Assembly (NCBI RefSeq): GCF_027797205.1
Contig: NZ_CP115607.1
Coordinates: 248,001 to 312,000 of the forward strand
Length of the DNA: 64,000 nt
Direction: 5' to 3'
Origin: Campylobacter sp. VBCF_01 NA2
Lineage (GTDB): Bacteria > Campylobacterota > Campylobacteria > Campylobacterales > Campylobacteraceae
Below, piece after piece: positions 35,807 through 44,886 of this stretch (the stretch's first letter is position 1; every line of letters begins with the position of its first letter). The translations under genes were made by a program, and so were the position numbers. A model generated the notes under the pieces. It was given only the letters and a program-made list of their open reading frames with translations, was not told the origin of the DNA and made no database searches.

Positions 35807-36628
35807 ATGGATTCAAATTTATTAAAAGTTTTTGTCGCAGTCGCTGGTGAGCGAAGCGTAACACTAGGCGCAAAAAAGCTAAAACAGGCTCAATCAAACA
35901 TCACAGCTCGTATCAAACAGCTAGAAAACGATCTTGGCTTTAAGCTTTTTCACAGAGTTCCGCAAGGCGTTTTGCTTACCAAAGAGGGCGAAATGCTCTA
36001 TCCTAGGGCATGTGAGATTGTAAGCAAAATCGAGCGGCTAAACAAGGAGATTAAAAAATCCAAAGAATTAAGCCTGCGCGTAGTCTCCACAGAAGCAAAT
36101 GCTGCGGTGCGCGTGGTGCCGTTTTTGCTAAGGCTTTATAATGACTTTAAGGGTGCTTCGTTAGAGCTTACCACAAATACGACTGCTGGGTGCCTTAAAT
36201 GGCTACTTGATTACAAGGCTGATATTGCCTTTGTAAGCGGAATAGTAGAGCATAAAGATTTAATGACGCTAAATATTTTCGATGAGACAATGGTCATCGC
36301 AAGTCCAAAGCAAACGAGCGAAAATATGGTGTTTTTGGCATATCGTAAGGGGTGTGCTTATAATGATTTTGCGATGAAATATCTGCAATCTCGCAAAATA
36401 GAGGCTAAAATTTTCGAATTTGCTAGTTATGAGACGATTTTAGGCTGTGTGGAGGCTGGGATTGGGCAGACGATACTGCCACTGAGCATAATCGAAAAGC
36501 TTGGATACGATAAAAAGCTAAATTTGAAAATTCTTTCCAAAAAACAGGCAAATATCCCAACTACAATGATTTGCAGGAAGGATAATGTCCCAAATATCGA
36601 GCAGTATCTACGCGATATGAAATTATAA
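35807..36628 (+). CDS. LysR-family transcriptional regulator
   Basis: 273 residues from the ATG at 35807, preceded by GGAG; an upstream TTG at 35795 is unlikely. The winged helix is LLKVFVAVAGERSVTLGAKKLKQAQSNITARIKQLENDLGFKLFHR; a periplasmic-binding-like effector domain follows. Between the MFS-tautomerase pair and torA, and probably controls both, since the two promoters share one motif. Effector unknown. Confidence 0.9.
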   Translation: MDSNLLKVFVAVAGERSVTLGAKKLKQAQSNITARIKQLENDLGFKLFHRVPQGVLLTKEGEMLYPRACEIVSKIERLNKEIKKSKELSLRVVSTEANAAVRVVPFLLRLYNDFKGASLELTTNTTAGCLKWLLDYKADIAFVSGIVEHKDLMTLNIFDETMVIASPKQTSENMVFLAYRKGCAYNDFAMKYLQSRKIEAKIFEFASYETILGCVEAGIGQTILPLSIIEKLGYDKKLNLKILSKKQANIPTTMICRKDNVPNIEQYLRDMKL

Positions 36629-36656
36629 ATTCCATATCGTTTTTTTATATGCACTC

Positions 36657-36730
36657 TATCGTTAGTTGATATTTGATTTCATTTTATCAAAGTTGTATAA
36701 TTTTTGAAATTCCAAAATTCCTAACGATAG
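36657..36730 (+). promoter_or_regulatory. torA promoter with shared motif and flanking inverted repeat
   Basis: -35 TTGATT (36673-36678), -10 TATAAT (36696-36701), spacer 17. The 22-base motif at 36658-36679 matches that at 34336-34357 at 19 positions. A perfect 10-bp inverted repeat, CTATCGTTAG (36657-36666) and CTAACGATAG (36721-36730), brackets the promoter, the right copy lying in the 5' untranslated region just before the GGGG ribosome site. Both suggest regulated transcription. Confidence 0.6.
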
Positions 36731-36739
36731 GGGGCAAGT

Positions 36740-39124
36740 ATGAAAGATCAAATTTCAACTTCTAGGCGCAAATTTTTGCAATCATCGGCTGTGGTGGCTA
36801 GCATGGCTGCTACGGCGTCATTTAGCGCAGAGACAAAACCTGCTAAAAGCGTCGCTCACGCTAGTGGGTATGGCGCGTTTTATGCGGATTTAGACGAGAG
36901 TGGCAAGGTCGTCTCAATCCGTCCGCAAGAATCAAACAAAGATCCTAAATTCCCAGGTATCGAGGGCTTAATCGATAGAAATATGAAAAACCGCGTAAAG
37001 TATCCTTGCGTGCGAAAAAGCTTTTTGGAGGGCAAAAACACTCCCGAGCTTCGTGGCAAAGAGGAATTTGTGCGAGTTAGCTGGGAGAAGGCTTACGAGC
37101 TTGTGCTAGAAAAATTAAAAGCCGTAAAACCAGAAGAAATTTTTAATGCTAGTTATGACGGGTGGAGCCACCCAGGTATTTTGCACAATACCGTCCCGCT
37201 TCCTGGCAGGTTTTTTAATATCGCTTTTGGCGGTGCGGCGATTACGAGTGGGGATTATAGCGTAGGTGCTGCAAGTAGGGTAAATGGCTCGATTACGGGC
37301 GATTTGGAAGTTTTTGCATTGCAAACTACGCACGAAGTGATTTTAGAAAATACAAAAACCTATGTGCTTTGGGGTGCGGATATTTTAAAATGCAATCAAA
37401 TCGATTATCGTATCGCAAACCACGCAAATGTGGCGTGGTATGAAAAATACGCCAAATCAGGCATTAAATTTATCGCGATTGATCCACAATACACTCAAAT
37501 CGCGCAAAAATTCGGCGCACAGTGGATTAAAATCCGCCCAAATACCGATGTCGCGCTAATGCTTGGTATGATGCACTATCTATACACTAGTGGAAAATAT
37601 GATAAAGAATTTATCGAAAAATATACTTATGGTTTCGATAAATTTTTGCCATATTTGCTAGGACAAAGTGAAGACAAAATCGAAAAAACCCCTGCTTGGG
37701 CGGCTGGTATTACAGGCGTGAGCGAAGAAGATATAAAAAATTTAGCCGATTTATTTGTAAGCGATAGAACGCTACTAGCTGGAAGTTGGTCGCTTCAAAG
37801 GGCGCAGCATGGCGAACAAATGCAGTGGGCGATGATAGTTTTGGCTTGTATGATAGGTCAAGTCGGGCTTCCTGGTGGTGGATTTGGTTTTGCATTGCAT
37901 TACAACGGTAACTCACAAGCTAGAAGTGGCGTGAAAATGCCTGGCGGAATTTCACAAGGCAAAAACAAGGTTGATTTGATAATCCCTGCTTCAAGGGTAA
38001 ATGAAGCGCTTTTAAACCCGGGAAAAGAGATAAATTTCAGAGGCGAAAAGATCAAACTTCCACATGTCAAAGTCCTTTATGCAGTAGGAACGAATATCCT
38101 AGGTCATCACCCAGATACAAACGAGGTTTTAAAAGCACTAGCCAAGGTTGAGACTATCATTTCCCAAGAGCCGTTTTGGACGCCGATGAGCAAGTGGGCG
38201 GATATTGTTTTGCCGACAACCACACAGCTCGAAAGAGATGATATAGCTTATGGCGGATCGTATTCACAAGACTATGTTTATGCGCTCAAAAAGGTCTTTG
38301 AACCGCCATTTGAAGCTAGAAACGACTATGACATTTTCGCCGATATGGCAAAGCTAGTTTCTGAAAAAGCGTGGCGACAATTTACCGGTGGCAAAGATAA
38401 AATGGAGCAAATAAGGGGACTTTATGAGCGTAGCGATTGTCCAAATTATATGAGTTTTGATGAGTTCTGGGAAAAGGGATTTGTGCATTTCGAGCCTGGC
38501 GAAGAGGCACGAAAATTCGTGCGACTTGGCGCATTTAGAGCAGATCCGGTAAAAAACAAACTCTCTACCGAAACAGGCAAAATTCAAATTTATTCAGATA
38601 AATTTGCAAGTTATAATCTGCCTGATTTTAAGGCGCACCCTATGTGGTTCGAACCTAGCGAGTGGCTAGGAAACAAAGAGCTTGTAGCGAAATTTCCATT
38701 TCATATTTTAAGTCCGCACCCAGCATATAGAATTCACTCAAATTTGGATAACTCCGATTTTATACGCAAAATTTGCAAAGTCGGCAACAGAGAGCCTGTA
38801 ACCATAAACGACGAAGACGCGAGCGCACTTGGTGTCAAAGACGGCGATACGGTTGAGATTTACAATGATCGCGGTAGGGTTCTAGCTGGCGTAATCGTAA
38901 GCAAATCCATAATGAAAGGCGTAGTAGCACTTTGCGAGGGCGCGTGGTATGATCCAGACGAAGAGGGCAGAGACCAAGCAGGACACATAAATGTGCTGAC
39001 AACCTCAATTCCTACTTCACAAATGGCGCAGGCTACTTCTGCAAATACTTGCCTAGTAGCGATTAAAAAAGTAGATGTCGCCCCATACAAAGGCATAAGC
39101 GAACCAAAAGTAATCGAGGGCTAA
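36740..39124 (+). CDS. torA: Tat-exported molybdopterin S-/N-oxide reductase (TorA/DMSO reductase family)
   Basis: 794 residues. Twin-arginine signal SRRKFLQSS at residues 8-16. No N-terminal Fe-S Cys motif, as in TorA/DorA/BisC. SYDGWSHPG and GDYSVGAAS place the molybdenum ligand at Ser174; later blocks include RAQHGEQMQWAMIVLA, QVGLPGGGFGFALHYNGN and PTTTQLERDD. A periplasmic terminal reductase for TMAO, DMSO or a related oxide. The next gene, 1 base away, encodes its cytochrome c partner, as in Campylobacter jejuni. Confidence 0.9.
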   Translation: MKDQISTSRRKFLQSSAVVASMAATASFSAETKPAKSVAHASGYGAFYADLDESGKVVSIRPQESNKDPKFPGIEGLIDRNMKNRVKYPCVRKSFLEGKNTPELRGKEEFVRVSWEKAYELVLEKLKAVKPEEIFNASYDGWSHPGILHNTVPLPGRFFNIAFGGAAITSGDYSVGAASRVNGSITGDLEVFALQTTHEVILENTKTYVLWGADILKCNQIDYRIANHANVAWYEKYAKSGIKFIAIDPQYTQIAQKFGAQWIKIRPNTDVALMLGMMHYLYTSGKYDKEFIEKYTYGFDKFLPYLLGQSEDKIEKTPAWAAGITGVSEEDIKNLADLFVSDRTLLAGSWSLQRAQHGEQMQWAMIVLACMIGQVGLPGGGFGFALHYNGNSQARSGVKMPGGISQGKNKVDLIIPASRVNEALLNPGKEINFRGEKIKLPHVKVLYAVGTNILGHHPDTNEVLKALAKVETIISQEPFWTPMSKWADIVLPTTTQLERDDIAYGGSYSQDYVYALKKVFEPPFEARNDYDIFADMAKLVSEKAWRQFTGGKDKMEQIRGLYERSDCPNYMSFDEFWEKGFVHFEPGEEARKFVRLGAFRADPVKNKLSTETGKIQIYSDKFASYNLPDFKAHPMWFEPSEWLGNKELVAKFPFHILSPHPAYRIHSNLDNSDFIRKICKVGNREPVTINDEDASALGVKDGDTVEIYNDRGRVLAGVIVSKSIMKGVVALCEGAWYDPDEEGRDQAGHINVLTTSIPTSQMAQATSANTCLVAIKKVDVAPYKGISEPKVIEG

Positions 39125-39125
39125 G

Positions 39126-39656
39126 ATGAAAAAAATAGTTGTATTTATGGCGATTTTGCTAAATTTGGCGTTTGGCGAGACGAAATTTATCGCGGATATC
39201 AAAACCGATTTGATTGATCCAAATACTAAAAGCGTGGTTGGCGAAATTTTAGAAGGAACGCCAGTGGAAATCATCAAAGATGACGGAAAATTCGCCCTTG
39301 TCGAAATTAGTGGCGAAGTAAGCGAGAATGATGATAAAATTTTGGCTCTTAAAAAAGATCCGCTTGTGGTATTTTTCAAAATGAAGGAGCAAAAGGCTAC
39401 GCCAAAGGCGCAGTTTTTGGTAGATAGCACGAAGCTTGGCTCAGATCCGCTTGAAGCGTGGGAAGAGGTAGAAATGCTATATTACGATACTTGCAGTTCG
39501 TGCCACGCCGCACACAAGCCAAAAGAGCATTTAATGATCGAGTGGGACGCGCTGATTACAGCGATGCAGCTTTTTGCTAAAATCGACGATGACGAAAAAG
39601 CAAGGCTTCTTCGCTATGTCCAAGCCTATGCAAAAGACGGCATAGTCAAGGAATAA
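39126..39656 (+). CDS. Monohaem cytochrome c partner of TorA
   Basis: 176 residues: signal peptide MKKIVVFMAILLNLAFGE, an SH3-like beta region, then the haem site YYDTCSSCHAAHKPKEHLMIEWD. This CSSCH context resembles the C-terminal domain of the pentahaem TorC, but the four N-terminal haems and the membrane anchor are absent. It passes electrons to TorA in the periplasm. No separate promoter seen. Confidence 0.85.
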   Translation: MKKIVVFMAILLNLAFGETKFIADIKTDLIDPNTKSVVGEILEGTPVEIIKDDGKFALVEISGEVSENDDKILALKKDPLVVFFKMKEQKATPKAQFLVDSTKLGSDPLEAWEEVEMLYYDTCSSCHAAHKPKEHLMIEWDALITAMQLFAKIDDDEKARLLRYVQAYAKDGIVKE

Positions 39657-39784
39657 AAACTTTCTTTCAAACACTTTCGCGCTAAATTTTACTTCAAATT
39701 TGGCGCGATAAATTCTCTCCTTTATTATCAAATTAAGCTTTATTTTGATAAAATCGCGCCTTTTAAATTACAAAAAGGAAATCT

Positions 39785-40912
39785 ATGCAAATCCCAGAAA
39801 AGGTCGTTCCACGCGATAAAATCATCGTTCGCACAGGGCTAGTTGGAATTCTTACAAATGTGATTTTGGCGCTGTTTAAGGGGGCGATTGGGTTTTTTAC
39901 AAACTCCATTGCTATCGTAATTGACGCCATAAACAATCTAAGCGATGTGCTAAGCTCGGTCATTACGATTGTAGGGCTTAAACTTGCTGGCAAAAAGCCA
40001 GACAAAGAGCACCCCTACGGGCATGGCAGGATCGAGTATCTCACGGCTCTAAGTATCGGCGTGATTATCCTATATGCGGGGTTTGCGGCGCTTATTAGCT
40101 GTGTGCGCAAGATTTTTGCTCCGCTCACGCCAGATTACGACGGCGTTTCGCTATTTTTGATTGCAGTTGCGGTCGTGGTAAAAATCGTGCTTGGCTCATA
40201 TACCCAAAAAATGGGCGTCAGGGCAAATTCTGACTCGCTAATCGCAAGTGGAATTGACGCGAAATTTGACGCGCTAGTGTCGTTTTCGACGCTAGTGGCG
40301 GCGTTTATTTTTATATTTTTCGGCGTGGCTTTGGAGGCGTATTTGGGCGTGATTATTTCGCTATTGCTTATCAAAACAGCTGCCGAAATTTTAAAAGACA
40401 CTATCAATAAAATTTTAGGAAGCCCCCTAAATATCGAGATTGCAAAGCAAATTTACACTGAAATCAAAAAAATCGACGGCGTGCTTGGTGCGTATGATTT
40501 GATGTTTCATGACTATGGCCCTGATAAAATGCTGGGCTCTGTGCATATCGAAGTTAGCGAGGATATGAGCGCGGCTAGCATAGATACACTCACGCGAAAA
40601 ATTCAGAGTGAAATTTTCGCCAAATTTAGCGTGGTTATCGATACTGTGGGCATTTATGCGCTAAATTTAAAAGACAAAAAAACCGCTAAAATTTATAGTG
40701 AAATTCAAAAAATAGTTTTTAGCGATGAAAAAATTTTGCAAATGCACGGATTTCACGCAAATTTGACCGAAAAAATCATCAGTTTTGATGTGATTATTGA
40801 TTTTGACGCGATTAACCGCGAGCAAATCCACCAAAATATCATCAAAGAAGTCAGCGCTAAATTTAGCGATTATGAAATTTTAATCGCCCTTGATAGCGAT
40901 TATAGCGCCTAA
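39785..40912 (+). CDS. Cation diffusion facilitator (CDF) transporter
   Basis: 375 residues; membrane half with IDAINNLSDVLSSVITI and HPYGHGRIEYL (the Asp/His metal sites), then a C-terminal cytoplasmic ferredoxin-like domain (GAYDLMFHDYGPDKMLGSVHIEV). Exports a divalent metal such as zinc, manganese or iron in exchange for protons. About 90 residues longer than a basic CDF, with a further C-terminal domain. A TAAAAT box lies near 39749. Confidence 0.92.
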   Translation: MQIPEKVVPRDKIIVRTGLVGILTNVILALFKGAIGFFTNSIAIVIDAINNLSDVLSSVITIVGLKLAGKKPDKEHPYGHGRIEYLTALSIGVIILYAGFAALISCVRKIFAPLTPDYDGVSLFLIAVAVVVKIVLGSYTQKMGVRANSDSLIASGIDAKFDALVSFSTLVAAFIFIFFGVALEAYLGVIISLLLIKTAAEILKDTINKILGSPLNIEIAKQIYTEIKKIDGVLGAYDLMFHDYGPDKMLGSVHIEVSEDMSAASIDTLTRKIQSEIFAKFSVVIDTVGIYALNLKDKKTAKIYSEIQKIVFSDEKILQMHGFHANLTEKIISFDVIIDFDAINREQIHQNIIKEVSAKFSDYEILIALDSDYSA

Positions 40913-40917
40913 ATTTT

Positions 40918-40938
40918 GGCTAAATTTAGCCTTTTTTT
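40918..40938 (+). terminator. Terminator after the CDF gene
   Basis: A 14-base perfect palindrome GGCTAAATTTAGCC (40918-40931) followed by seven T. It abuts the promoter of the next gene. Confidence 0.75.
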
Positions 40939-40939
40939 G

Positions 40940-40945
40940 TATAAT
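40940..40945 (+). promoter_or_regulatory. -10 box of the ABC-F gene
   Basis: TATAAT begins two bases after the T-run of the preceding terminator and 35 bases before the ABC-F start, so terminator and promoter are packed together. Confidence 0.6.
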
Positions 40946-40974
40946 CGCAAAATTTTAAATTCCAAGGATAAAAA

Positions 40975-42567
40975 ATGATAGAAATCAAAGATTTAGTAAT
41001 GCGTTTTGGCAAACAGCTGCTGTTCGAAAATGTAAATTTGACGCTTTTAAAAGGCCATAGATACGGACTAATCGGCGCAAACGGCGCAGGTAAATCGACG
41101 CTACTTAAAATTTTAAGTGGCGAGGTCGAGCATAGTAGCGGCGAAATCGTCGTCGAAAACGGCCGCAAAATTGGCGTGCTCGGGCAAAATCAATTTGCGT
41201 TTGAGGAATTTTTGGTAAAAGACGCGGTTTTGTATGGCAACAAACGCCTTTACGACGCCGTCAAAGAAAAAGAAAAACTCTACGAAAGCCCTGAATTTAC
41301 GGACGAAATCAACGACCGCTTGGCTGAGCTTGAAATCATCTGCGCCGAAGAGGATCCAAACTACGAGTATGAGACGAGAATCGAGAAAATTTTAAGCTCG
41401 CTGGGATTTAGTGAAGATGAATTTGGCAAAAAAATGAGTGAAATCGAGGCTAGCGACAAGGTTAAAATTTTACTAGCCCAGGTGCTGTTTCCTAAGCCTG
41501 ATATTTTGTTTTTAGACGAGCCGACAAACAACCTTGACATCGACGCGATTGCGTGGTTGGAGTTCGAGCTAAACCGCCACGAGGGCACTATGGTCGTCAT
41601 CAGCCACGATAGACACTTCCTAAACCGCGTCTGCACGGACATTTTGGATGTGGATTTCAAAAAGGTGCGCGAGTTTAGCGGGAATTACGACGACTGGTTT
41701 ATCGCGGCAAATTTGATAAAAAAACAGGCTGAATTTGAGCGCGACAAAAAGGTTAAAGAAAAGGCGGAACTCGAAAAATTTATCGCCCGTTTTAGCGCAA
41801 ACGCTAGCAAGGCCAAACAAGCCACAAGCCGTCAAAAACTGCTCGATAAAATCGACATTAGCGAGATTGCGACATCTTCTCGCAGGGAGCCAAGCATACT
41901 TTTTAAACTAGGGCGCGAGATTGGAAATGAGATTTTAGAGCTTAGCGAGATTGATAAGAGTTTCGGCGAGATTAAAATTTTGCAAAATTTCAATTTAAAG
42001 CTTTTAAAGGGCGATAAAATCGCCGTTATCGGGCGAAACGGCGTGGGTAAATCGACGCTGTGCAAGATCATCGTGGGCGAAATGGCGCCAGATAAGGGCA
42101 AGGTGCATGTGGGCGCGACTATCGAGCAAGGATACTTCGCGCAGGATACGAGCTCGGTGGTGAGTGGAGATGCGAAGCTGTATGATTATCTCAGAGATGA
42201 GAAAAACAAGGATTTAGACGAAATTCGCAAGTGCCTTGGGCGAATGCTTTTTAGCGGGGCCGAGCAAGAAAAAAGCGTGGGTGCGCTAAGTGGTGGCGAA
42301 AAACACCGCGTAATGCTAAGCAAACTAATGCTAACTAAGCCAAATTTTTTGGTGCTTGATGAGCCAAACAATCACCTTGATTTGGAGGCGATTATTGCTC
42401 TTGGCGAGGCGCTTTATAACTTCGCTGGGTGCGTGATTTGCGTGAGCCACGACCGCGAACTAATCGACGCTTTTGCGAATAGAATTTTGCACCTTAAAGG
42501 AAACGGCGAGATTGTGGATTTTCGTGGGACTTACGAAGAATACAGAGCGAGCCTGGGGGAAGAGTGA
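40975..42567 (+). CDS. ABC-F family ATPase (YbiT-like)
   Basis: 530 residues with two nucleotide-binding domains and no membrane segment: Walker A GANGAGKSTL and GRNGVGKSTL, signature SGGEKHRVMLSKL, Walker B LDEPTNNLD and LDEPNNHLD. The linker between domains (KKQAEFERDKKVKEKAELEKFIARF) is the ribosome-contacting P-site arm. It acts on stalled or initiating ribosomes rather than in transport. Its stop overlaps thiS. Confidence 0.93.
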   Translation: MIEIKDLVMRFGKQLLFENVNLTLLKGHRYGLIGANGAGKSTLLKILSGEVEHSSGEIVVENGRKIGVLGQNQFAFEEFLVKDAVLYGNKRLYDAVKEKEKLYESPEFTDEINDRLAELEIICAEEDPNYEYETRIEKILSSLGFSEDEFGKKMSEIEASDKVKILLAQVLFPKPDILFLDEPTNNLDIDAIAWLEFELNRHEGTMVVISHDRHFLNRVCTDILDVDFKKVREFSGNYDDWFIAANLIKKQAEFERDKKVKEKAELEKFIARFSANASKAKQATSRQKLLDKIDISEIATSSRREPSILFKLGREIGNEILELSEIDKSFGEIKILQNFNLKLLKGDKIAVIGRNGVGKSTLCKIIVGEMAPDKGKVHVGATIEQGYFAQDTSSVVSGDAKLYDYLRDEKNKDLDEIRKCLGRMLFSGAEQEKSVGALSGGEKHRVMLSKLMLTKPNFLVLDEPNNHLDLEAIIALGEALYNFAGCVICVSHDRELIDAFANRILHLKGNGEIVDFRGTYEEYRASLGEE

Positions 42568-42770
42568 TGATAAAAGTGCGCGTAAATGGGCGTGAGTGCG
42601 AGTTTGACGCCGATATGAGCGTGGAAGAATTTTTGCTTTCGCAGGGGTTTGATTTGCGTTTTATCGCCGTGGAAGCCGACGGAGAGATTTTATCAAAAAC
42701 GCTTTGGAAAAGTTCGCAAATTTCAGATTTTAAAATTTACGAAATAGTCGAATTTGTCGGTGGTGGGTGA
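42564..42770 (+). CDS. thiS: ThiS sulfur carrier
   Basis: 68 residues, beta-grasp fold (MIKVRVNGRECEFDADMSVEEFLLSQGF...RFIAVEADGEIL) ending in VGGG, where ThiF adenylates and sulfur is attached to the terminal Gly. Two ATGs at 42564 and 42567; the first overlaps the ABC-F stop. First gene of the thiazole cluster. Confidence 0.93.
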   Translation: MMIKVRVNGRECEFDADMSVEEFLLSQGFDLRFIAVEADGEILSKTLWKSSQISDFKIYEIVEFVGGG

Positions 42771-42771
42771 A

Positions 42772-43404
42772 ATGCTGAATTTAAAAAACGAGAGCGAATT
42801 TAGGGCTGAAATTTTCGCGCGAAATCCGCGTGGCGTGAGCGAAATTTTATCACGCGCCAGGGTTTGCATACTAGGAGCTGGTGGGCTTGGCTCAAATGTC
42901 GCTATAATGCTTACTCGCGCTGGTGTGGGTGAGTTTTTGCTTGTAGATTTTGATATTGTCGAGCCGTCAAATTTAAATCGCCAACACTATTTCTTAAAAC
43001 ATCTGAAAATGCCAAAAACTATGGCTTTAAAAGAGCAAATTTTGGAAATCAACCCTTACGCAAAAGTGGAAATTTTAAACGAAAAAATCACTAGCGAAAA
43101 TGTGCGTGAGATTTTACGGGACGAAAAAATCATCTGCGAGTGCTTCGACGGAGCCGAAAATAAGGCGATGATAGCGAATTTATCGGCTGAGTATAGGGAT
43201 AAAATTTTCGTTTGCGCTTCTGGTATGGCGGGACTTGGGGAGGCAAATTTTATCCAAACTCGCAAATTTGGGGCAAATTTATATCTTTGTGGCGATAGCA
43301 CAAGCGGTGCAGGGCTTGAAAATGGATTAATTTCTGCGCGAGTAATGCTATGCGCCGCCCGCCAAGCAAATGCCATGATAATGGCGATTTTAGGTGGAAT
43401 TTAA
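42772..43404 (+). CDS. thiF: ThiF sulfur-carrier adenylyltransferase
   Basis: 210 residues from the ATG at 42772, one base after the thiS stop. The E1-like ATP site is CILGAGGLGSNVAIMLTRAGVGEFLLVDFDIVEPSNLNRQHY. Shorter than E. coli ThiF and without a paired CxxC zinc site, normal for the Campylobacter type. It activates the ThiS C-terminus. Confidence 0.92.
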   Translation: MLNLKNESEFRAEIFARNPRGVSEILSRARVCILGAGGLGSNVAIMLTRAGVGEFLLVDFDIVEPSNLNRQHYFLKHLKMPKTMALKEQILEINPYAKVEILNEKITSENVREILRDEKIICECFDGAENKAMIANLSAEYRDKIFVCASGMAGLGEANFIQTRKFGANLYLCGDSTSGAGLENGLISARVMLCAARQANAMIMAILGGI

Positions 43405-43410
43405 TATAAA

Positions 43411-43896
43411 ATGAATAATTTTTTTCAAAATAATAAATTTGATAAGCCGATTTTGATATTAGAACAATCTCAATCCATAGTAGCAAAAATTTTTATTCTT
43501 TGTTTTACGGGTTTAATGATTTTTACTATGTTTCTTGGTGTAGGCAGTATTACTCTTGATGAGATTAAATTTAAAATTACAGGTTTGATTTTGCTTATAT
43601 TTGCTCCATTTGCTTATTTTTATATTTTAAAAATCAAACAAATACTTTGCTATGATAATTTTTTGATTGTCAAATATCCATTTTGGAAATCTGTGTTTTA
43701 TTATGATGACATAAGATATTATTGGCATAATTTTCGAATGCAAACCCTTCAATTATTTTCGAAAAAACGCAAATTTGTTTTATTTATGCGAGTTGTGTTT
43801 GTTAGTTATTATCTATTTGACAAAAATGATATTAAAAAATTTGAAAATTTTTTGGAGAGCAAAAATATACATAGGTACAGATTTAATTTGTTTTAA
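43411..43896 (+). CDS. Small membrane protein of unknown function inserted in the thi cluster
   Basis: 161 residues with two adjacent membrane helices (FILCFTGLMIFTMFLGV; ITGLILLIFAPFAYFYIL) followed by a soluble PH-like domain (ILCYDNFLIVKYPFWKSVFYYDDIRYYW). More AT-rich than thiF and thiG on either side. Its layout resembles the gene broken by the transposon at 46652 and 50760. No thiamine role expected. Confidence 0.6.
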   Translation: MNNFFQNNKFDKPILILEQSQSIVAKIFILCFTGLMIFTMFLGVGSITLDEIKFKITGLILLIFAPFAYFYILKIKQILCYDNFLIVKYPFWKSVFYYDDIRYYWHNFRMQTLQLFSKKRKFVLFMRVVFVSYYLFDKNDIKKFENFLESKNIHRYRFNLF

Positions 43897-43898
43897 TT

Positions 43899-44034
43899 AT
43901 TTGTCATTGCGAGAAATTGCGTAGCAATTTCGTGGCAATCGCCAATAGTTAATGAGCCAAAATGCGAATTTGCTTATGGATTATTCAGAATTTGGCGATT
44001 GCTTCGTTCGTTTCACTCACTCGCAATGACAAAT
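43899..44034. repeat. Palindromic interspersed repeat, copy B
   Basis: A 136-bp element with perfect 15-bp terminal inverted repeats (ATTTGTCATTGCGAG and its complement), an inner hairpin GAAATTGC/GCAATTTC and an internal pair GGCAATCGCCAA / TTGGCGATTGC. No ORF. It begins a few bases after a gene stop in the thi cluster. Confidence 0.88.
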
Positions 44035-44078
44035 TTAACATTTCACGCAAAATATTAAAAATATTTAGATTTTATCTG

Positions 44079-44084
44079 TATAAT
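44079..44084 (+). promoter_or_regulatory. -10 box upstream of thiG
   Basis: TATAAT 40 bases before the thiG ATG, beyond the repeat, so thiGHE can be transcribed apart from thiSF. Confidence 0.6.
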
Positions 44085-44123
44085 TTCACTTAAATTTCAA
44101 AAAAAAATCAAAAGGAAAACTCA

Positions 44124-44885
44124 ATGGATAAGCTGATTTTAGGTGGCAAGGAATTTTCGTCTCGCTTCATAATGGGTTCTGGTAAATTCGACCATGAGAT
44201 GATAGAAGCCTGTGTCCATAATGCTGGGTGTGAGATCGTAACCTTGGCACTTCGTAGAGTAAGTGAGAGCAAAGATAGAAATATTTTAAATTTCATACCA
44301 AAAAGCGTTACGCTTTTGCCAAATACAAGTGGTGCCAGAAACGCTGATGAAGCCGTGCGTATCGCAAAACTCGCCCGTGAGCTAGGCTGTGGGGATTTCG
44401 TTAAAATCGAGATTATCACAGATAGCAAATTTTTATTCCCCGATAATTACGAAACCATTAAAGCGACCGAAATTCTAGCAAATGACGGATTTATCGTGCT
44501 TCCGTATATGCATGCTGATTTAAATGTGGCTCGTAGCCTAAAAAATGCAGGAGCAGCCGCCATAATGCCGCTTGGTGCGCCCATTGGCTCAAATCGTGGG
44601 CTTATGATGAGAGATATGATTGAAATTTTAGTCGGCGAAGTGGATTTGCCGATCATAGTCGATGCAGGTATCGGTCGTCCGTCTCAGGCGTGTGAAGCCA
44701 TGGAAATGGGGTGTGCGGCTGTCATGGTAAATACCGCAATCGCCACTTCTAGCGATTTAGTCCAAATGGCAAAAGCCTTTGCAAATGCGATAAATGCAGG
44801 GCGAGACGCCTATAATGCCAAATTTGGCGCAGTGCGAAATACTGCCGCGGCAAGTTCGCCGCTAACAGGCTTTTTAAGGGACTAA
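44124..44885 (+). CDS. thiG: Thiazole synthase
   Basis: 253 residues, a TIM-barrel enzyme joining deoxyxylulose-phosphate, dehydroglycine and ThiS thiocarboxylate. Signature parts: [21 protein letters not shown], the Schiff-base Lys region FVKIEIITD, and the phosphate loop [40 protein letters not shown] ribosome site. One base before thiH. Confidence 0.96.
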   Translation: MDKLILGGKEFSSRFIMGSGKFDHEMIEACVHNAGCEIVTLALRRVSESKDRNILNFIPKSVTLLPNTSGARNADEAVRIAKLARELGCGDFVKIEIITDSKFLFPDNYETIKATEILANDGFIVLPYMHADLNVARSLKNAGAAAIMPLGAPIGSNRGLMMRDMIEILVGEVDLPIIVDAGIGRPSQACEAMEMGCAAVMVNTAIATSSDLVQMAKAFANAINAGRDAYNAKFGAVRNTAAASSPLTGFLRD

Positions 44886-44886
44886 A

